Shown here in pieces: positions 35,594 to 43,596 of a DNA stretch of 64,000 bases (position 1 is its first letter; the number at the start of each line of letters is the position of its first letter). This DNA comes from Solirubrobacteraceae bacterium. Its GTDB lineage: Bacteria > Actinomycetota > Thermoleophilia > Solirubrobacterales > Solirubrobacteraceae. The stretch spans positions 108,255 through 172,254 of the forward strand of contig JAUJPF010000003.1 in assembly GCA_030447275.1 (NCBI GenBank). The letters are read 5' to 3'. The notes under the pieces are model-generated. The model was not told the DNA's origin. It made no database searches and was given only the letters and a program-made list of their open reading frames with translations. The position numbers were made by a program, and so were the translations under genes.

Positions 35594-36471
35594 GCCTCTC
35601 CGTCCAGGTCGGGCTCCTGCTCGCGTTCGCGTGCGCGTTCACGTCGATCCTCGGCTTCCTCTACAAGCACCGCGGCTCGGTCGAGGCCCCGGCCGTCGAG
35701 TTCAGCCGGCCGGTCTCCAGCTCGCTCGCGCTGTTCCGCTCGCCCTGGTACACGCTCGGCATCGTCGTGGCGACCGGCTCGTGGGGCCTGCACGTCGCCG
35801 CGCTCGCGCTCGCGCCGATCTCGCTGGTGCAGACGACGATCGCCGGCGGGCTCGTGCTGCTCACGGTGATCGCCGACCGCCTCTTCGCGCAGGAGGTCAC
35901 CCGGCGGGAGTGGGTCGGCGTCGCGCTCACCGCGGCCGGGCTCGCGTTCCTCGCCGCGACGATGGGCTCGACCGGCAAGGAGGCGCACTCCGACTACGAC
36001 CCGGCGACGCTCGCGCTCTACGGCGGCCTCGCGACGGCCGCCGGCGGCGCACTGGCGATCGTGGCGGCGCGCGGGCACCGCCGCGCCGGCTCCATGCTCG
36101 CGGTCTCGGCCGGCCTGTTGTGGGGCGCGTCGGACGTGACGATCAAGGCGCTGTCGAGCGTCCTCGACGACCGCGGGGTCGGCGTGCTGCTGCATCCGCT
36201 GGCCGCGGTCATCGCCGCGCTGTCGCTCCTCGGCCTTCTCGTCTCGGCGCGCTCGCTCCAGCTCGGCGGGGCGGTCGCGGTGATCGCCGTCACGAGCGCG
36301 GCGGCGAACATCATCACGATCGCCTCCGGCCCGATCGTCTTCGGCGAGCCGATGCCGGAGGACGCGCTCGGCGTCGCCGTCCGCGTGCTCGCGTTCGCCC
36401 TGGTCATCGGAGCCGCGGCGCTGACCCCGCCGCCGATCGCTGCGGCGGAGCCGCGGGCGGCGACGCCGTAG
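35590..36471 (+). CDS. DMT-superfamily (EamA/NIPA-like) membrane transporter
   Basis: 293 residues with about nine or ten helices in two halves: SLSVQVGLLLAFACAF, GIVVATGSWGLHVAALAL, VQTTIAGGLVLLTVIADRL, and later AGLLWGASDVTIKAL and AVIAVTSAAANIITIASG. A drug/metabolite-type transporter; substrate unknown. Its GTG overlaps the tryptophanase stop (GTGA), so coupling suggests it may carry tryptophan, indole or a related compound. That link is inference from position only. Confidence 0.7.
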   Translation: MSLSVQVGLLLAFACAFTSILGFLYKHRGSVEAPAVEFSRPVSSSLALFRSPWYTLGIVVATGSWGLHVAALALAPISLVQTTIAGGLVLLTVIADRLFAQEVTRREWVGVALTAAGLAFLAATMGSTGKEAHSDYDPATLALYGGLATAAGGALAIVAARGHRRAGSMLAVSAGLLWGASDVTIKALSSVLDDRGVGVLLHPLAAVIAALSLLGLLVSARSLQLGGAVAVIAVTSAAANIITIASGPIVFGEPMPEDALGVAVRVLAFALVIGAAALTPPPIAAAEPRAATP

Positions 36472-36509
36472 TGAGACATCCGGCGGCGACGTGCTCCACC
36501 ATTCGCGCC

Positions 36510-39146
36510 GTGCGCCGTCTCGCTCCCCTCACCCTGCTCGTCCTCCTCTCGCTCGTCGCGGTCGCCGCGGCGCACGAGCTCGACCATGCCGCGCTCCAGT
36601 TCAGCCCCCCGACTGAGCCGGCGTCCTCGAACGTTCGCGCCGGCGCGGGCGACGACAACAAGGGCGAGGCCGACTGGGAGCTCCTCGCGACGATCCCGAC
36701 CGGCAACCCGCACAGCGACCTCGACTTCTTCACCGTCGGCGGCGACACGTACATGTCGGCCGGCACGCTCGGCGTCGGCCCGAACACCGGCGGACAGAAC
36801 ATCTTCCGGTTGACCGAGGGCGGCGTCGTCAAGCCCTCCTACGTCTCCGGCCACCCGTCCGCGGCGTGCGGGAGCGTCTTCACGGGCGCGACGGCGCTCC
36901 AGCACGACGTCGAGGCCACGCCGAAGGGCGCCGCGTTCCAGCAGCAGCCCAACCTCCACATCGCCCGCGGCGACGCGCAGCTGCTCATCGACTCGACCGA
37001 CGGCTCCGGGCGCTGCCACGACAACGGGACGCTCGGGGCGTCCGGGGCCCAGAACGGCGGCCTGGAGATCATCGACATCACCGACGTGACCAAGCCGAAG
37101 GAGCTCGGGCTCATCGCCCACACGGGCCACGCCCACACCGTGAACGTCGACCCGAAGCGGCCGCACATCGCGTTCGACGTCACCCAGGACGGGGTCGCGG
37201 TCTGCCCGGACGGGCGGCGCAGCAACGAGGTCAACTGCCCGAGCTCGAACCCGACGGCGCCCGCGGCCGGCTCGAAGTCGACGTCGACCGCGCTCGACGG
37301 CTTCGAGATGGTCGACCTCTCGTCGTGCATGAACTTCCCGAAGGGCACGACGATCGAGCAGAAGCGCGACGCCTGCAAGCCGCAGGTCTACCGCTACCGC
37401 TATCCCGAGGCGCGGATGGGAACGTCGCACGCGTTCCCGAACGCGCTCCAGAGCTGCCACGAGGTCGAGATCTATCCCGACGACCGGCTCGCCTGCGCGT
37501 CGATCACGTCGACGATCCTCTTCGACCTCTCCAACGCGTTCGACGACAACGGCACGCCGACCGACTTCACCGACGACAAGCCGCGCGGCACGCCGCTGCC
37601 GTGCAACCGGCGCGCGTCGACCAGCACGGGCCAGCCCGGCATCAAGACCGGCGCCCCGATCACCGACTGCCTCAACGGCGTGGTCAACGGCGAGGTCAAG
37701 ACCGGCTCGCTGCGCGTCTCGGACTGGCTGGAGAACGGCGCGCCGTCGCTGGAGGGCGTCGAGTGGCTGGGGACCGTCCCGCACATGGGCTTCGGCGCCA
37801 CCGGTCAGACGGCGGTCGACGTCAACGTCGTCCCGTTCGACGCGACGCAGGACATCGTCGCGGCGCACGAGTCCGAGTACACGCAGTCCGGGCGCTACGT
37901 CATCACCTCCGACGAGCGGGGCGGCGGCGTCGTCCCCGGCGGCGCGTCGTGCACGCCGGGCGCCGACAACGTGCGCGGCAACGGCGGCATGCACTTCTAC
38001 CCGGTCGACAGGTTCACGCGCAGCACGCCGCTCACCACCGCGCAGGCGCACGACCAGTACGCGCGCACGCCGGCCGGCGAGAAGGCGATCTTCCGCGCGC
38101 GGGTCCGGACCGAGCCGCAGGGCACCTTCTGCACCGCGCACGTCTTCCAGCAGATCCCCGGCCAGAACCGGATCTTCATGGGCTGGTACTCGCAGGGCAC
38201 GCAGGTGATCGACTTCACCGAGAACCCCGACGGCACGATCACGCTGAAGGACATGGCGTACTTCACGCCGGCGCGGGCCAACACCTGGACGTCGCACATC
38301 TTCAAGGCGCAGCGCAACCAGGACGGCACGTTCACGTACTGGGGCGCGGCGAGCGACGGCATCGTTCCCGGCGCCGGCCGCAGCGCGATCGACGTCTTCA
38401 AGGTGACGCTGCCGCCGGCCCCCATCCCCGCGGGCGGGCCCCAGCCGGGGACGCCCGAGTTCGCGCTCAGCGACGTCAAGGGGATCGAGAACGAGCGCAA
38501 CGCTCCCTGTGCGTCGTCGACCGCGTTCGAGCGGGTCTCCGTGCGCCCGCGCGGGCGCGGGCTCGGCTTCTCGTTCCGGCGCCGCGGCAACGCGCCGGTC
38601 ACCGTCGACCTCTTCCGGTCGTCGAACGGGCGCCGGATCGGCACGCGACGCGTCAAGCGCTTCGTGAACCGCACCGGCGCGTTCCGCTGGAATGGCCGGC
38701 GCGGCGATCGCGGCCGGCGCGTCGTGCGCAACGGCTTCTTCCACGCGCGCTTCATGACCCGGACATCGTCGGGCGGGACCGACACGCGGCGCGTCGCGCT
38801 CGTGCGGCGCAACGGCGTCTGGAAGCTGCGGCCGGTGTTCTACCGCCGCACGCCGTGCGCGCTGGCCGAGACGTTCAAGCTGTTCCAGCCCGTCTTCGGC
38901 GGCACGCGGCAGCGGCCGCTCGGCATCAGCTTCCGGCTCAACCAGCAGTCGAACGTCGCCATCGAGGTCCGCCAGCGCGGCAAGGTCGTCGCCCGGATCC
39001 CCGCCCGGTCGTACGTGGCCGGCCGGGCGATCCGGCTGCGCATCGCCGCGAACCGGATCCCGCGGCGCGGCGACGTGAAGGTCACGATGGTCGCCAAGCG
39101 GACCGGCCGCTCGTCGACCCTGACGCTGACGGCGCGCAAGCTCTAG
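36510..39146 (+). CDS. large secreted LVIVD-like beta-propeller protein
   Basis: 878 residues. The GTG at 36510 starts a signal peptide (RRLAPLTLLVLLSLVAVAAA-HE). The body has propeller-like strands with LVIVD-type phrases (GGLEIIDITDVTKPKELGLI, FEMVDLSSC, GTQVIDFTENPDG) and His-rich loops (HTGHAHTVNVDPKRPHIAF). About ten Cys suggest disulfides. From about residue 670, two Arg-rich beta modules follow (GLGFSFRRRGNAPVTVDLF, ARIPARSYVAGRAIRL) ending SSTLTLTARKL. The function is unknown; surface-associated by inference. Confidence 0.65.
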   Translation: MRRLAPLTLLVLLSLVAVAAAHELDHAALQFSPPTEPASSNVRAGAGDDNKGEADWELLATIPTGNPHSDLDFFTVGGDTYMSAGTLGVGPNTGGQNIFRLTEGGVVKPSYVSGHPSAACGSVFTGATALQHDVEATPKGAAFQQQPNLHIARGDAQLLIDSTDGSGRCHDNGTLGASGAQNGGLEIIDITDVTKPKELGLIAHTGHAHTVNVDPKRPHIAFDVTQDGVAVCPDGRRSNEVNCPSSNPTAPAAGSKSTSTALDGFEMVDLSSCMNFPKGTTIEQKRDACKPQVYRYRYPEARMGTSHAFPNALQSCHEVEIYPDDRLACASITSTILFDLSNAFDDNGTPTDFTDDKPRGTPLPCNRRASTSTGQPGIKTGAPITDCLNGVVNGEVKTGSLRVSDWLENGAPSLEGVEWLGTVPHMGFGATGQTAVDVNVVPFDATQDIVAAHESEYTQSGRYVITSDERGGGVVPGGASCTPGADNVRGNGGMHFYPVDRFTRSTPLTTAQAHDQYARTPAGEKAIFRARVRTEPQGTFCTAHVFQQIPGQNRIFMGWYSQGTQVIDFTENPDGTITLKDMAYFTPARANTWTSHIFKAQRNQDGTFTYWGAASDGIVPGAGRSAIDVFKVTLPPAPIPAGGPQPGTPEFALSDVKGIENERNAPCASSTAFERVSVRPRGRGLGFSFRRRGNAPVTVDLFRSSNGRRIGTRRVKRFVNRTGAFRWNGRRGDRGRRVVRNGFFHARFMTRTSSGGTDTRRVALVRRNGVWKLRPVFYRRTPCALAETFKLFQPVFGGTRQRPLGISFRLNQQSNVAIEVRQRGKVVARIPARSYVAGRAIRLRIAANRIPRRGDVKVTMVAKRTGRSSTLTLTARKL

Positions 39147-39150
39147 GGCC

Positions 39151-40111
39151 CTAGGGGACGAGGCGGGGCAGCAGCTCGTTCGCGACGGCGGCGTCGACCG
39201 CCGCCGGCGCGAACGGCTGGAGCAGCTCGCGGGCGCGCTCGGCGTAGCCGGGGGCGGGGTCGTCGAGCGCGGTGCGCAGCGCCGCGGCCAGGTCCTCGCC
39301 CACGAGCCGCGGGTCGAGCGCCCGCGCGAGGTCGCGCGCGACGTACGGGCCTGGCGGCGCGGTCGTGACCAGCCGGCAGCCGTCGGCGAGCGCCTCGAGC
39401 TGCGCGGTCCCGAAGTCCTCGCGGCGCGGAGCGACGACGTAGACGCGCGCGCGGCGCAGGAGCGCGCGGAAGTCCGCGTCATGCGGCCGCACCGCGCGGA
39501 CGCCCGGAGCCTCGACGGCATGCTCCGTCGCGACCACCAGCTCCTCGCCGTCGCGCCGCACGCGCGCCCACGCCTCGAGCACGCGCCCAAGGCCCTTCTT
39601 CGCCGGGTCGCTCGCGTAGGTGATCGCCGCGATGTCGCGCTCACCCGCCTCCCCGGACGGCTCGATCGGGACCGGCACGACGACCGCCGGGGCGCGCCGG
39701 CGCGGCGCCTCGTCGAGCGCCGCCGCGCTCATCGGCACGAGCAGCGGCGCCGCCGCGATCCGTTTGGCGCTCGAGCGGCCGCTGCCACACGCCGTGGCGG
39801 CCCGGCCGGTTGCCCGCGGCCAGCGCGTCGAAGCGGATCGCGCCCGGCCGCGGGGCGAGCAGCGCGGCCGTCGAGGTCGAGTAGAGGAGCGCCCGCGGCT
39901 CGAGCCCGTCGAGCGCCCGCTGCGCCGCGCGCCGCGCGGCGACCGCCCAGGCGAGGTCGGTGAGCGCGAAGGTGCGGACCTCGCGCGGCCGCTCGGCCAC
40001 CACCATGTCCACCGCAGCGCCGGCACGGCGCAGCGAGGCGGCCAGCGCGTCGTCGTTGACGCGCCAGCCGTGGGTCGAGCCGAGAGAGACGAGGAGGACG
40101 TCGGTGTCCAT
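39151..40111 (-). CDS. group 1 glycosyltransferase, frame interrupted
   Basis: GT4-like glycosyltransferase of 319 residues once one extra base near 39775 is removed. The N-half from the ATG at 40111 reads MDTDVLLVSLGSTHGWRVND to GVWQRPLE; the C-half continues AKRIAAAPLLVPMS and includes the donor-binding block REDFGTAQLEALADGCRLV with Glu. The acceptor and donor are unknown. It starts 24 nt from the divergent DUF554 gene, with a perfect palindrome between them. Confidence 0.65.
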
Positions 40112-40112
40112 C

Positions 40113-40131
40113 GCGCGTCAGGATGACGCGC
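40113..40131. promoter_or_regulatory. palindrome GCGCGTCA-GGA-TGACGCGC
   Basis: Perfect 8-bp inverted repeat with a 3-bp centre that fills most of the 24-nt gap between two divergent start codons (40111 and 40136). A candidate operator controlling one or both genes. Confidence 0.4.
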
Positions 40132-40135
40132 TCCC

Positions 40136-40840
40136 ATGACCGGGACCGTGCTCAACGTCGCCACCGTGCTCCTCGGCGCCCTCGTCGGGTCGCTCGTCGG
40201 CGGCCGGCTGCCCGACCGCGTCCACCAGCGCGTGCTGATGGGGCTGGGCATGGTCACGCTCATCCTCGGCATCGACAACGGCCTCGCCTGGCGCGAGGAC
40301 GAGAGCGGCCGGGTGCTGCTGTCGGTCATGGGCGGCGTGCTGCTCGGCGGCGTCGCGGGGGAGCTGCTGCGCATCGAGGACCGCCTCCAGGGCGTCGGCG
40401 ACCGCCTCCAGGCGAGGTACGCGCGCGGCGGCTCGACGGTCAGCGAGGCCTTCTTCACGGCGACGCTGCTCTTCTGCGTCGGCCCGCTGGCCGTGCTCGG
40501 CTCGATCGAGGATGGCCTGCGCGGCGACTACGACCTGCTCGCGACGAAGGCGCTGCTCGACGGCTTCGCGTCGATCGCGCTCGCCGCCGCGCTCGGCCCC
40601 GGCGTCGCGCTCGCGGCGGTGTCGGTGCTCGTGTTCCAGGGCGCGATCACCCTCGGCGCCGGCGTGTTCGAGGACATCCTCGTCGGCGAGCCGCTCGCCG
40701 CGCTGACCAGCGCGGGCGGCGTCCTCATCATCGGGATCGCGCTCAAGCTGCTCGACGTCAAGGACGTCAGGGTCGGCAACTTCCTCCCGGCGCTCGTCTT
40801 CGCGCCGCTCATCGGCGCGATCGCCGAGTCGTTCGCGTAG
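40136..40840 (+). CDS. DUF554 integral membrane protein
   Basis: 234 residues, about six to seven membrane helices. TGTVLNVATVLLGALVGSLVG, MVTLILGIDNG, GGVLLGGVAGELLRIEDRL and FCVGPLAVLGSIEDG are characteristic of the DUF554/YdfK family. The family has no firmly established function. It is divergent from a glycosyltransferase gene and convergent with the following hypothetical gene (1-nt gap). Confidence 0.8.
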   Translation: MTGTVLNVATVLLGALVGSLVGGRLPDRVHQRVLMGLGMVTLILGIDNGLAWREDESGRVLLSVMGGVLLGGVAGELLRIEDRLQGVGDRLQARYARGGSTVSEAFFTATLLFCVGPLAVLGSIEDGLRGDYDLLATKALLDGFASIALAAALGPGVALAAVSVLVFQGAITLGAGVFEDILVGEPLAALTSAGGVLIIGIALKLLDVKDVRVGNFLPALVFAPLIGAIAESFA

Positions 40841-40841
40841 C

Positions 40842-41366
40842 TCAGGCGCCGTTCAGCGAAGCCGGCGCGATCCGGCGGAACCCCAGCACGCGCACGAGCT
40901 TGATCGGCTGGAGCGGGCTCGTGCGCTCGACGTAGAACTGCACGCCGTCGCGCTCCTCGATGGCGGTGACCGCGGCCTCCTGCCTGCGCCACGAGAGCGC
41001 CCAGATGACGGCGAACCCGGCCGCGATGGCGGGGATCTGCGGGGCGACGACGGCGAGCGCGCAGGCGGCGAGCGTCGCCACGAGGAGCGGCCAGAGCCGG
41101 TTGAGGAGCATCGTGCCCGCCCGCTGCTCGGGCAGCGACGTCGCGGTCCGTGCGTCGGCGAGCAGGCGGGCGATCGGCGGCGTCGTCGCCGCGCGGCGCC
41201 CGATCCACGCGCCGAGCATCGCGGCGACGAGCCACCAGCCCGCGGCGAAGAAGAGCGGCCCGGTCTCCTGCGCGCTTGCCGCGCTGAGCACGGCGATGGC
41301 GCCGAGCACCGTCGCCGACGCGGCGCACGCGAGCACCGTCGTCTTGAGGAAGTCGACGAACCGCAC
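40842..41366 (-). CDS. hypothetical membrane protein
   Basis: 174 residues from a GTG at 41366, directly abutting the otsB stop. Two helix pairs are visible (TTVLACAASATVLGAIAVL with LFFAAGWWLVAAMLGAWIG; LWPLLVATLAACALAVVA with IAAGFAVIWALSW), then a C-terminal beta-like tail VQFYVERTSPLQPIKLVRVL. No family recognised. Likely cotranscribed with the trehalose-phosphatase gene. Confidence 0.6.
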   Translation of the reverse strand: MRFVDFLKTTVLACAASATVLGAIAVLSAASAQETGPLFFAAGWWLVAAMLGAWIGRRAATTPPIARLLADARTATSLPEQRAGTMLLNRLWPLLVATLAACALAVVAPQIPAIAAGFAVIWALSWRRQEAAVTAIEERDGVQFYVERTSPLQPIKLVRVLGFRRIAPASLNGA

Positions 41367-42170
41367 CTAGCCGAGCAGGGTCTCGAGCAGGCCGCGCACG
41401 CCGCGCAGGCCGTCGACGAGGAGGTCGGCGCCCTGCTCGAGCTCGGCCGGCGTCTCGTCGGAGCGCACCCCGACGCACGCGGCGTGCTCGAGCCGCCCGC
41501 CCTCGACGCACTCGCGCAGCGCCCGGAAGGCGTCGAGGTCGGTGCGGTCGTCGCCGACGTAGAGCGCGGCGTCGAGATCGGCGTCGCGCAGCAGGGCGTG
41601 CACGCCGCGGCCCTTGTCGAGCGGGATCGGGGGGCGCACCTCGAGGACCTTGCGCCCCCAGTGGACGGCGAGGCCCGCCTGCTCGGCGCGCTCGGCGACG
41701 CCGCGCGCCGCCGCCTCCGCGGCCGCGTCGTCGGGCGCGCCGCGCCAGAGGAAGGCCATGATCGGGCCCTTGTCCTCGAGCCGGGTGCGCAGGCGCTCGA
41801 GCTCGGGCGTGTACGCCGCCCGCGCGAGCTGGTGGACGCGTCGCTGCCACGCCCCGGCCTCGCGGTCGACGTCGGGCTGCGTGCGGCCCGGCCGCAGGAT
41901 CTCCGCGCCGTGGTTGCCCACGTACGCGATCGTGCCGAGCGACACGATCCGGCGCGCGATCGACGCCCGGCGCCCGCTGACGCAGGCGACGCACCCGTAG
42001 CGCCGCGCGATCTCGATGAGCACGAGGCGCGTGGCCTCGGGCACGGCGGCGTCGTCGGCGTGGCGGACGATCGGCGCGAGCGTCCCGTCGACGTCGAGGA
42101 GCACCGCCGCGCGGGCCGGCTCGGCGCGCAGCGGCGCGAGCGCCTCGGCGAGCGTGGCGGCGGAGGGCAC
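41367..42170 (-). CDS. otsB: trehalose-6-phosphate phosphatase
   Basis: HAD-superfamily phosphatase, 267 residues, releasing trehalose from trehalose 6-phosphate. Motif I is LLDVDGTLAPIV, the Ser/Thr of motif II lies in CVSGRR, and motifs III/IV are KGRGVHALL and YVGDDRTDLDAF. The cap is the short OtsB type. Starts at GTG 42170. The partner synthase OtsA is not in the window. It is divergent from the TauE half genes with 20 nt between starts. Confidence 0.85.
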   Translation of the reverse strand: MPSAATLAEALAPLRAEPARAAVLLDVDGTLAPIVRHADDAAVPEATRLVLIEIARRYGCVACVSGRRASIARRIVSLGTIAYVGNHGAEILRPGRTQPDVDREAGAWQRRVHQLARAAYTPELERLRTRLEDKGPIMAFLWRGAPDDAAAEAAARGVAERAEQAGLAVHWGRKVLEVRPPIPLDKGRGVHALLRDADLDAALYVGDDRTDLDAFRALRECVEGGRLEHAACVGVRSDETPAELEQGADLLVDGLRGVRGLLETLLG

Positions 42171-42176
42171 GCCGCC

Positions 42177-42183
42177 TAGTATG
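42177..42183. promoter_or_regulatory. overlapping divergent -10 boxes TAGTATG
   Basis: TAGTAT (plus, 8 nt before the ATG at 42191) overlaps CATACT on the minus strand (7 nt before the GTG at 42170). The minus box departs from TANNNT at its first base. Confidence 0.35.
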
Positions 42184-42190
42184 CCCGAGC

Positions 42191-42556
42191 ATGGAGCGGC
42201 GCCGGTGGCTGATGCTGGCCGTCGTCGGCACCCTCGGCGGCGCGTTCAGCGGCCTCTTCGGCGTCGGCGGCGGCATCGTCATGGTGCCCCTCCTCATCCT
42301 GTGGGCTGGGTTCGACGAGCGGCGCGCGACCGGCACGTCGCTCGCGGCGATCGTGATCATCGCGAGCGTCGCGGCGGGGACGCAGGCCCTCTACGGGAAC
42401 GTCCACGTCGACGACGGGCTGCTCGTCGGCGTCCCCGCGGTGGGCGGCGTGCTGTTCGGCACGTGGCTCCAGCAGCGCGTGCCGGTGCGCTGGATCTCGC
42501 TCGGCTTCGCGGCGCTGCTCGTCGCGATCGCCGTCGAGCTGGTGGTCGGCGGGTGA
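42191..42556 (+). CDS. TauE/SafE transporter, N-terminal half protein
   Basis: 121 residues, about four membrane helices, corresponding to one half of a TauE/SafE (anion exporter) protein. The family motif appears as FSGLFGVGGGIVMVPLL and ATGTSLAAIVIIA. Full-length members are about 250 residues with two such halves. The next gene, overlapping by 4 nt (GTGA), encodes the other half, so the pair probably assembles into one transporter. Sulfite, sulfoacetate or other organosulfur anions are typical substrates. Confidence 0.75.
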   Translation: MERRRWLMLAVVGTLGGAFSGLFGVGGGIVMVPLLILWAGFDERRATGTSLAAIVIIASVAAGTQALYGNVHVDDGLLVGVPAVGGVLFGTWLQQRVPVRWISLGFAALLVAIAVELVVGG

Positions 42557-42924
42557 TCGAGGCGGCCCTCATCGGGGTGGCGGCGGGCGTCGTCGCCGGG
42601 ATGTTCGGCGTCGGCGGCGGCACGCTGTTCGTCCCGGCGCTCGCGATCTTCCTCGGCCTCAGCCACATCGAGGCCGAGGCGACGTCGCTGCTGGCCATCG
42701 TCCCCGTCGCGCTCGTCGGCGCGTGGCGCCAGCACCGGTACGGCAACCTCCGCGTGGCGGACGGCGCGACGGTCGGGGTGCTCGCGGTCGGCGGCGCGGT
42801 GCTCGGCGTCGTGGCGGCCAACGCGCTCCCCGAGCGGGTGCTCGAGATCGCGTTCGCGGGGCTGCTCGTCGCCGTCGCGATCCAGATGACGCAGCGCGCG
42901 CTGCGCCCGCCGCGCGAGCAGTGA
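42553..42924 (+). CDS. TauE/SafE transporter, C-terminal half protein
   Basis: 123 residues, about four helices, carrying its own copy of the motif (VAGMFGVGGGTLFVPALAI, EATSLLAIVPVALVG). The GTG at 42553 overlaps the stop of the first half, which ensures near-equal synthesis. The following gene overlaps again by 4 nt. See the first half for function. Confidence 0.75.
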   Translation: MIEAALIGVAAGVVAGMFGVGGGTLFVPALAIFLGLSHIEAEATSLLAIVPVALVGAWRQHRYGNLRVADGATVGVLAVGGAVLGVVAANALPERVLEIAFAGLLVAVAIQMTQRALRPPREQ

Positions 42925-43550
42925 CCTCCGAGGCCGCCGCCCCGCTCTCGCGCTGGCGCGCGTCGCCGCGGCGGCTCGCGTCGCTGCTGCTCGGGCTCGT
43001 CCTGTTCGGCGGCGGCGAGGCGTTCCTGATCGCGTCCCAGCTCGGAAACTCTCCATGGACGGTCAACGCCGAGGGGATCGCGAACCACACGCCGCTGAGC
43101 GTCGGCGCCGCGACGGTGATCACGAGCTTCGTCCTGCTCCTGCTGTGGATCCCGCTGCGCCAGCGGCCGGGCCTGGGCACGATCGCCAACGCCGTCGTCG
43201 TCGGGCTCGCCATCGACGCGACCCTCGTCGTCCTCCCCGACGACGCCGCGCTCGCCCCGCGGATCGCCGAGGTGGTGGTCGGCATCGCGCTCGTGGCCGT
43301 CGGCAGCGCGTTCTATCTCGGCGCCGCGCTCGGACCGGGCCCCCGCGACGGGCTGATGACCGGCCTGCACCGGGTGACCGGCCGGCCGATCGCGCCGATC
43401 CGGGCGGCGATCGAGATCAGCGCGCTCCTCGTCGGCGTCGCCCTCGACGGCACCTTCGGCCCGGGGACGGTCGCGTTCGCGCTGCTCATCGGGCCCGCGG
43501 TCGCGGTCGCGCTGCGGGTCGCCGGCGTCGCGCGCATCGGCGACCTGTAG
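42921..43550 (+). CDS. YczE/YitT-like membrane protein
   Basis: 209 residues, five or six membrane helices. The motif ALGPGPRDGLMTGLHRVTGR is typical of the YczE/YyaS family, as is SQLGNSPWTVNAEGIA near the N-terminus. Function in the family is not established; some members sit near antibiotic or metabolite genes. The GTG at 42921 overlaps the TauE half-gene stop, making a three-gene operon. Confidence 0.7.
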   Translation: MTSEAAAPLSRWRASPRRLASLLLGLVLFGGGEAFLIASQLGNSPWTVNAEGIANHTPLSVGAATVITSFVLLLLWIPLRQRPGLGTIANAVVVGLAIDATLVVLPDDAALAPRIAEVVVGIALVAVGSAFYLGAALGPGPRDGLMTGLHRVTGRPIAPIRAAIEISALLVGVALDGTFGPGTVAFALLIGPAVAVALRVAGVARIGDL

Positions 43551-43583
43551 CGGGGAGCCGGCGACCCGGTCGCCGGCTCGACC

Positions 43584-43589
43584 TACCAT
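43584..43589 (+). promoter_or_regulatory. -10 box TACCAT of the glycan operon
   Basis: TACCAT ends 7 nt before the ATG at 43597 and would start the mRNA at the first codon of the GT2 gene. Confidence 0.45.
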
Positions 43590-43596
43590 CTGAGCC

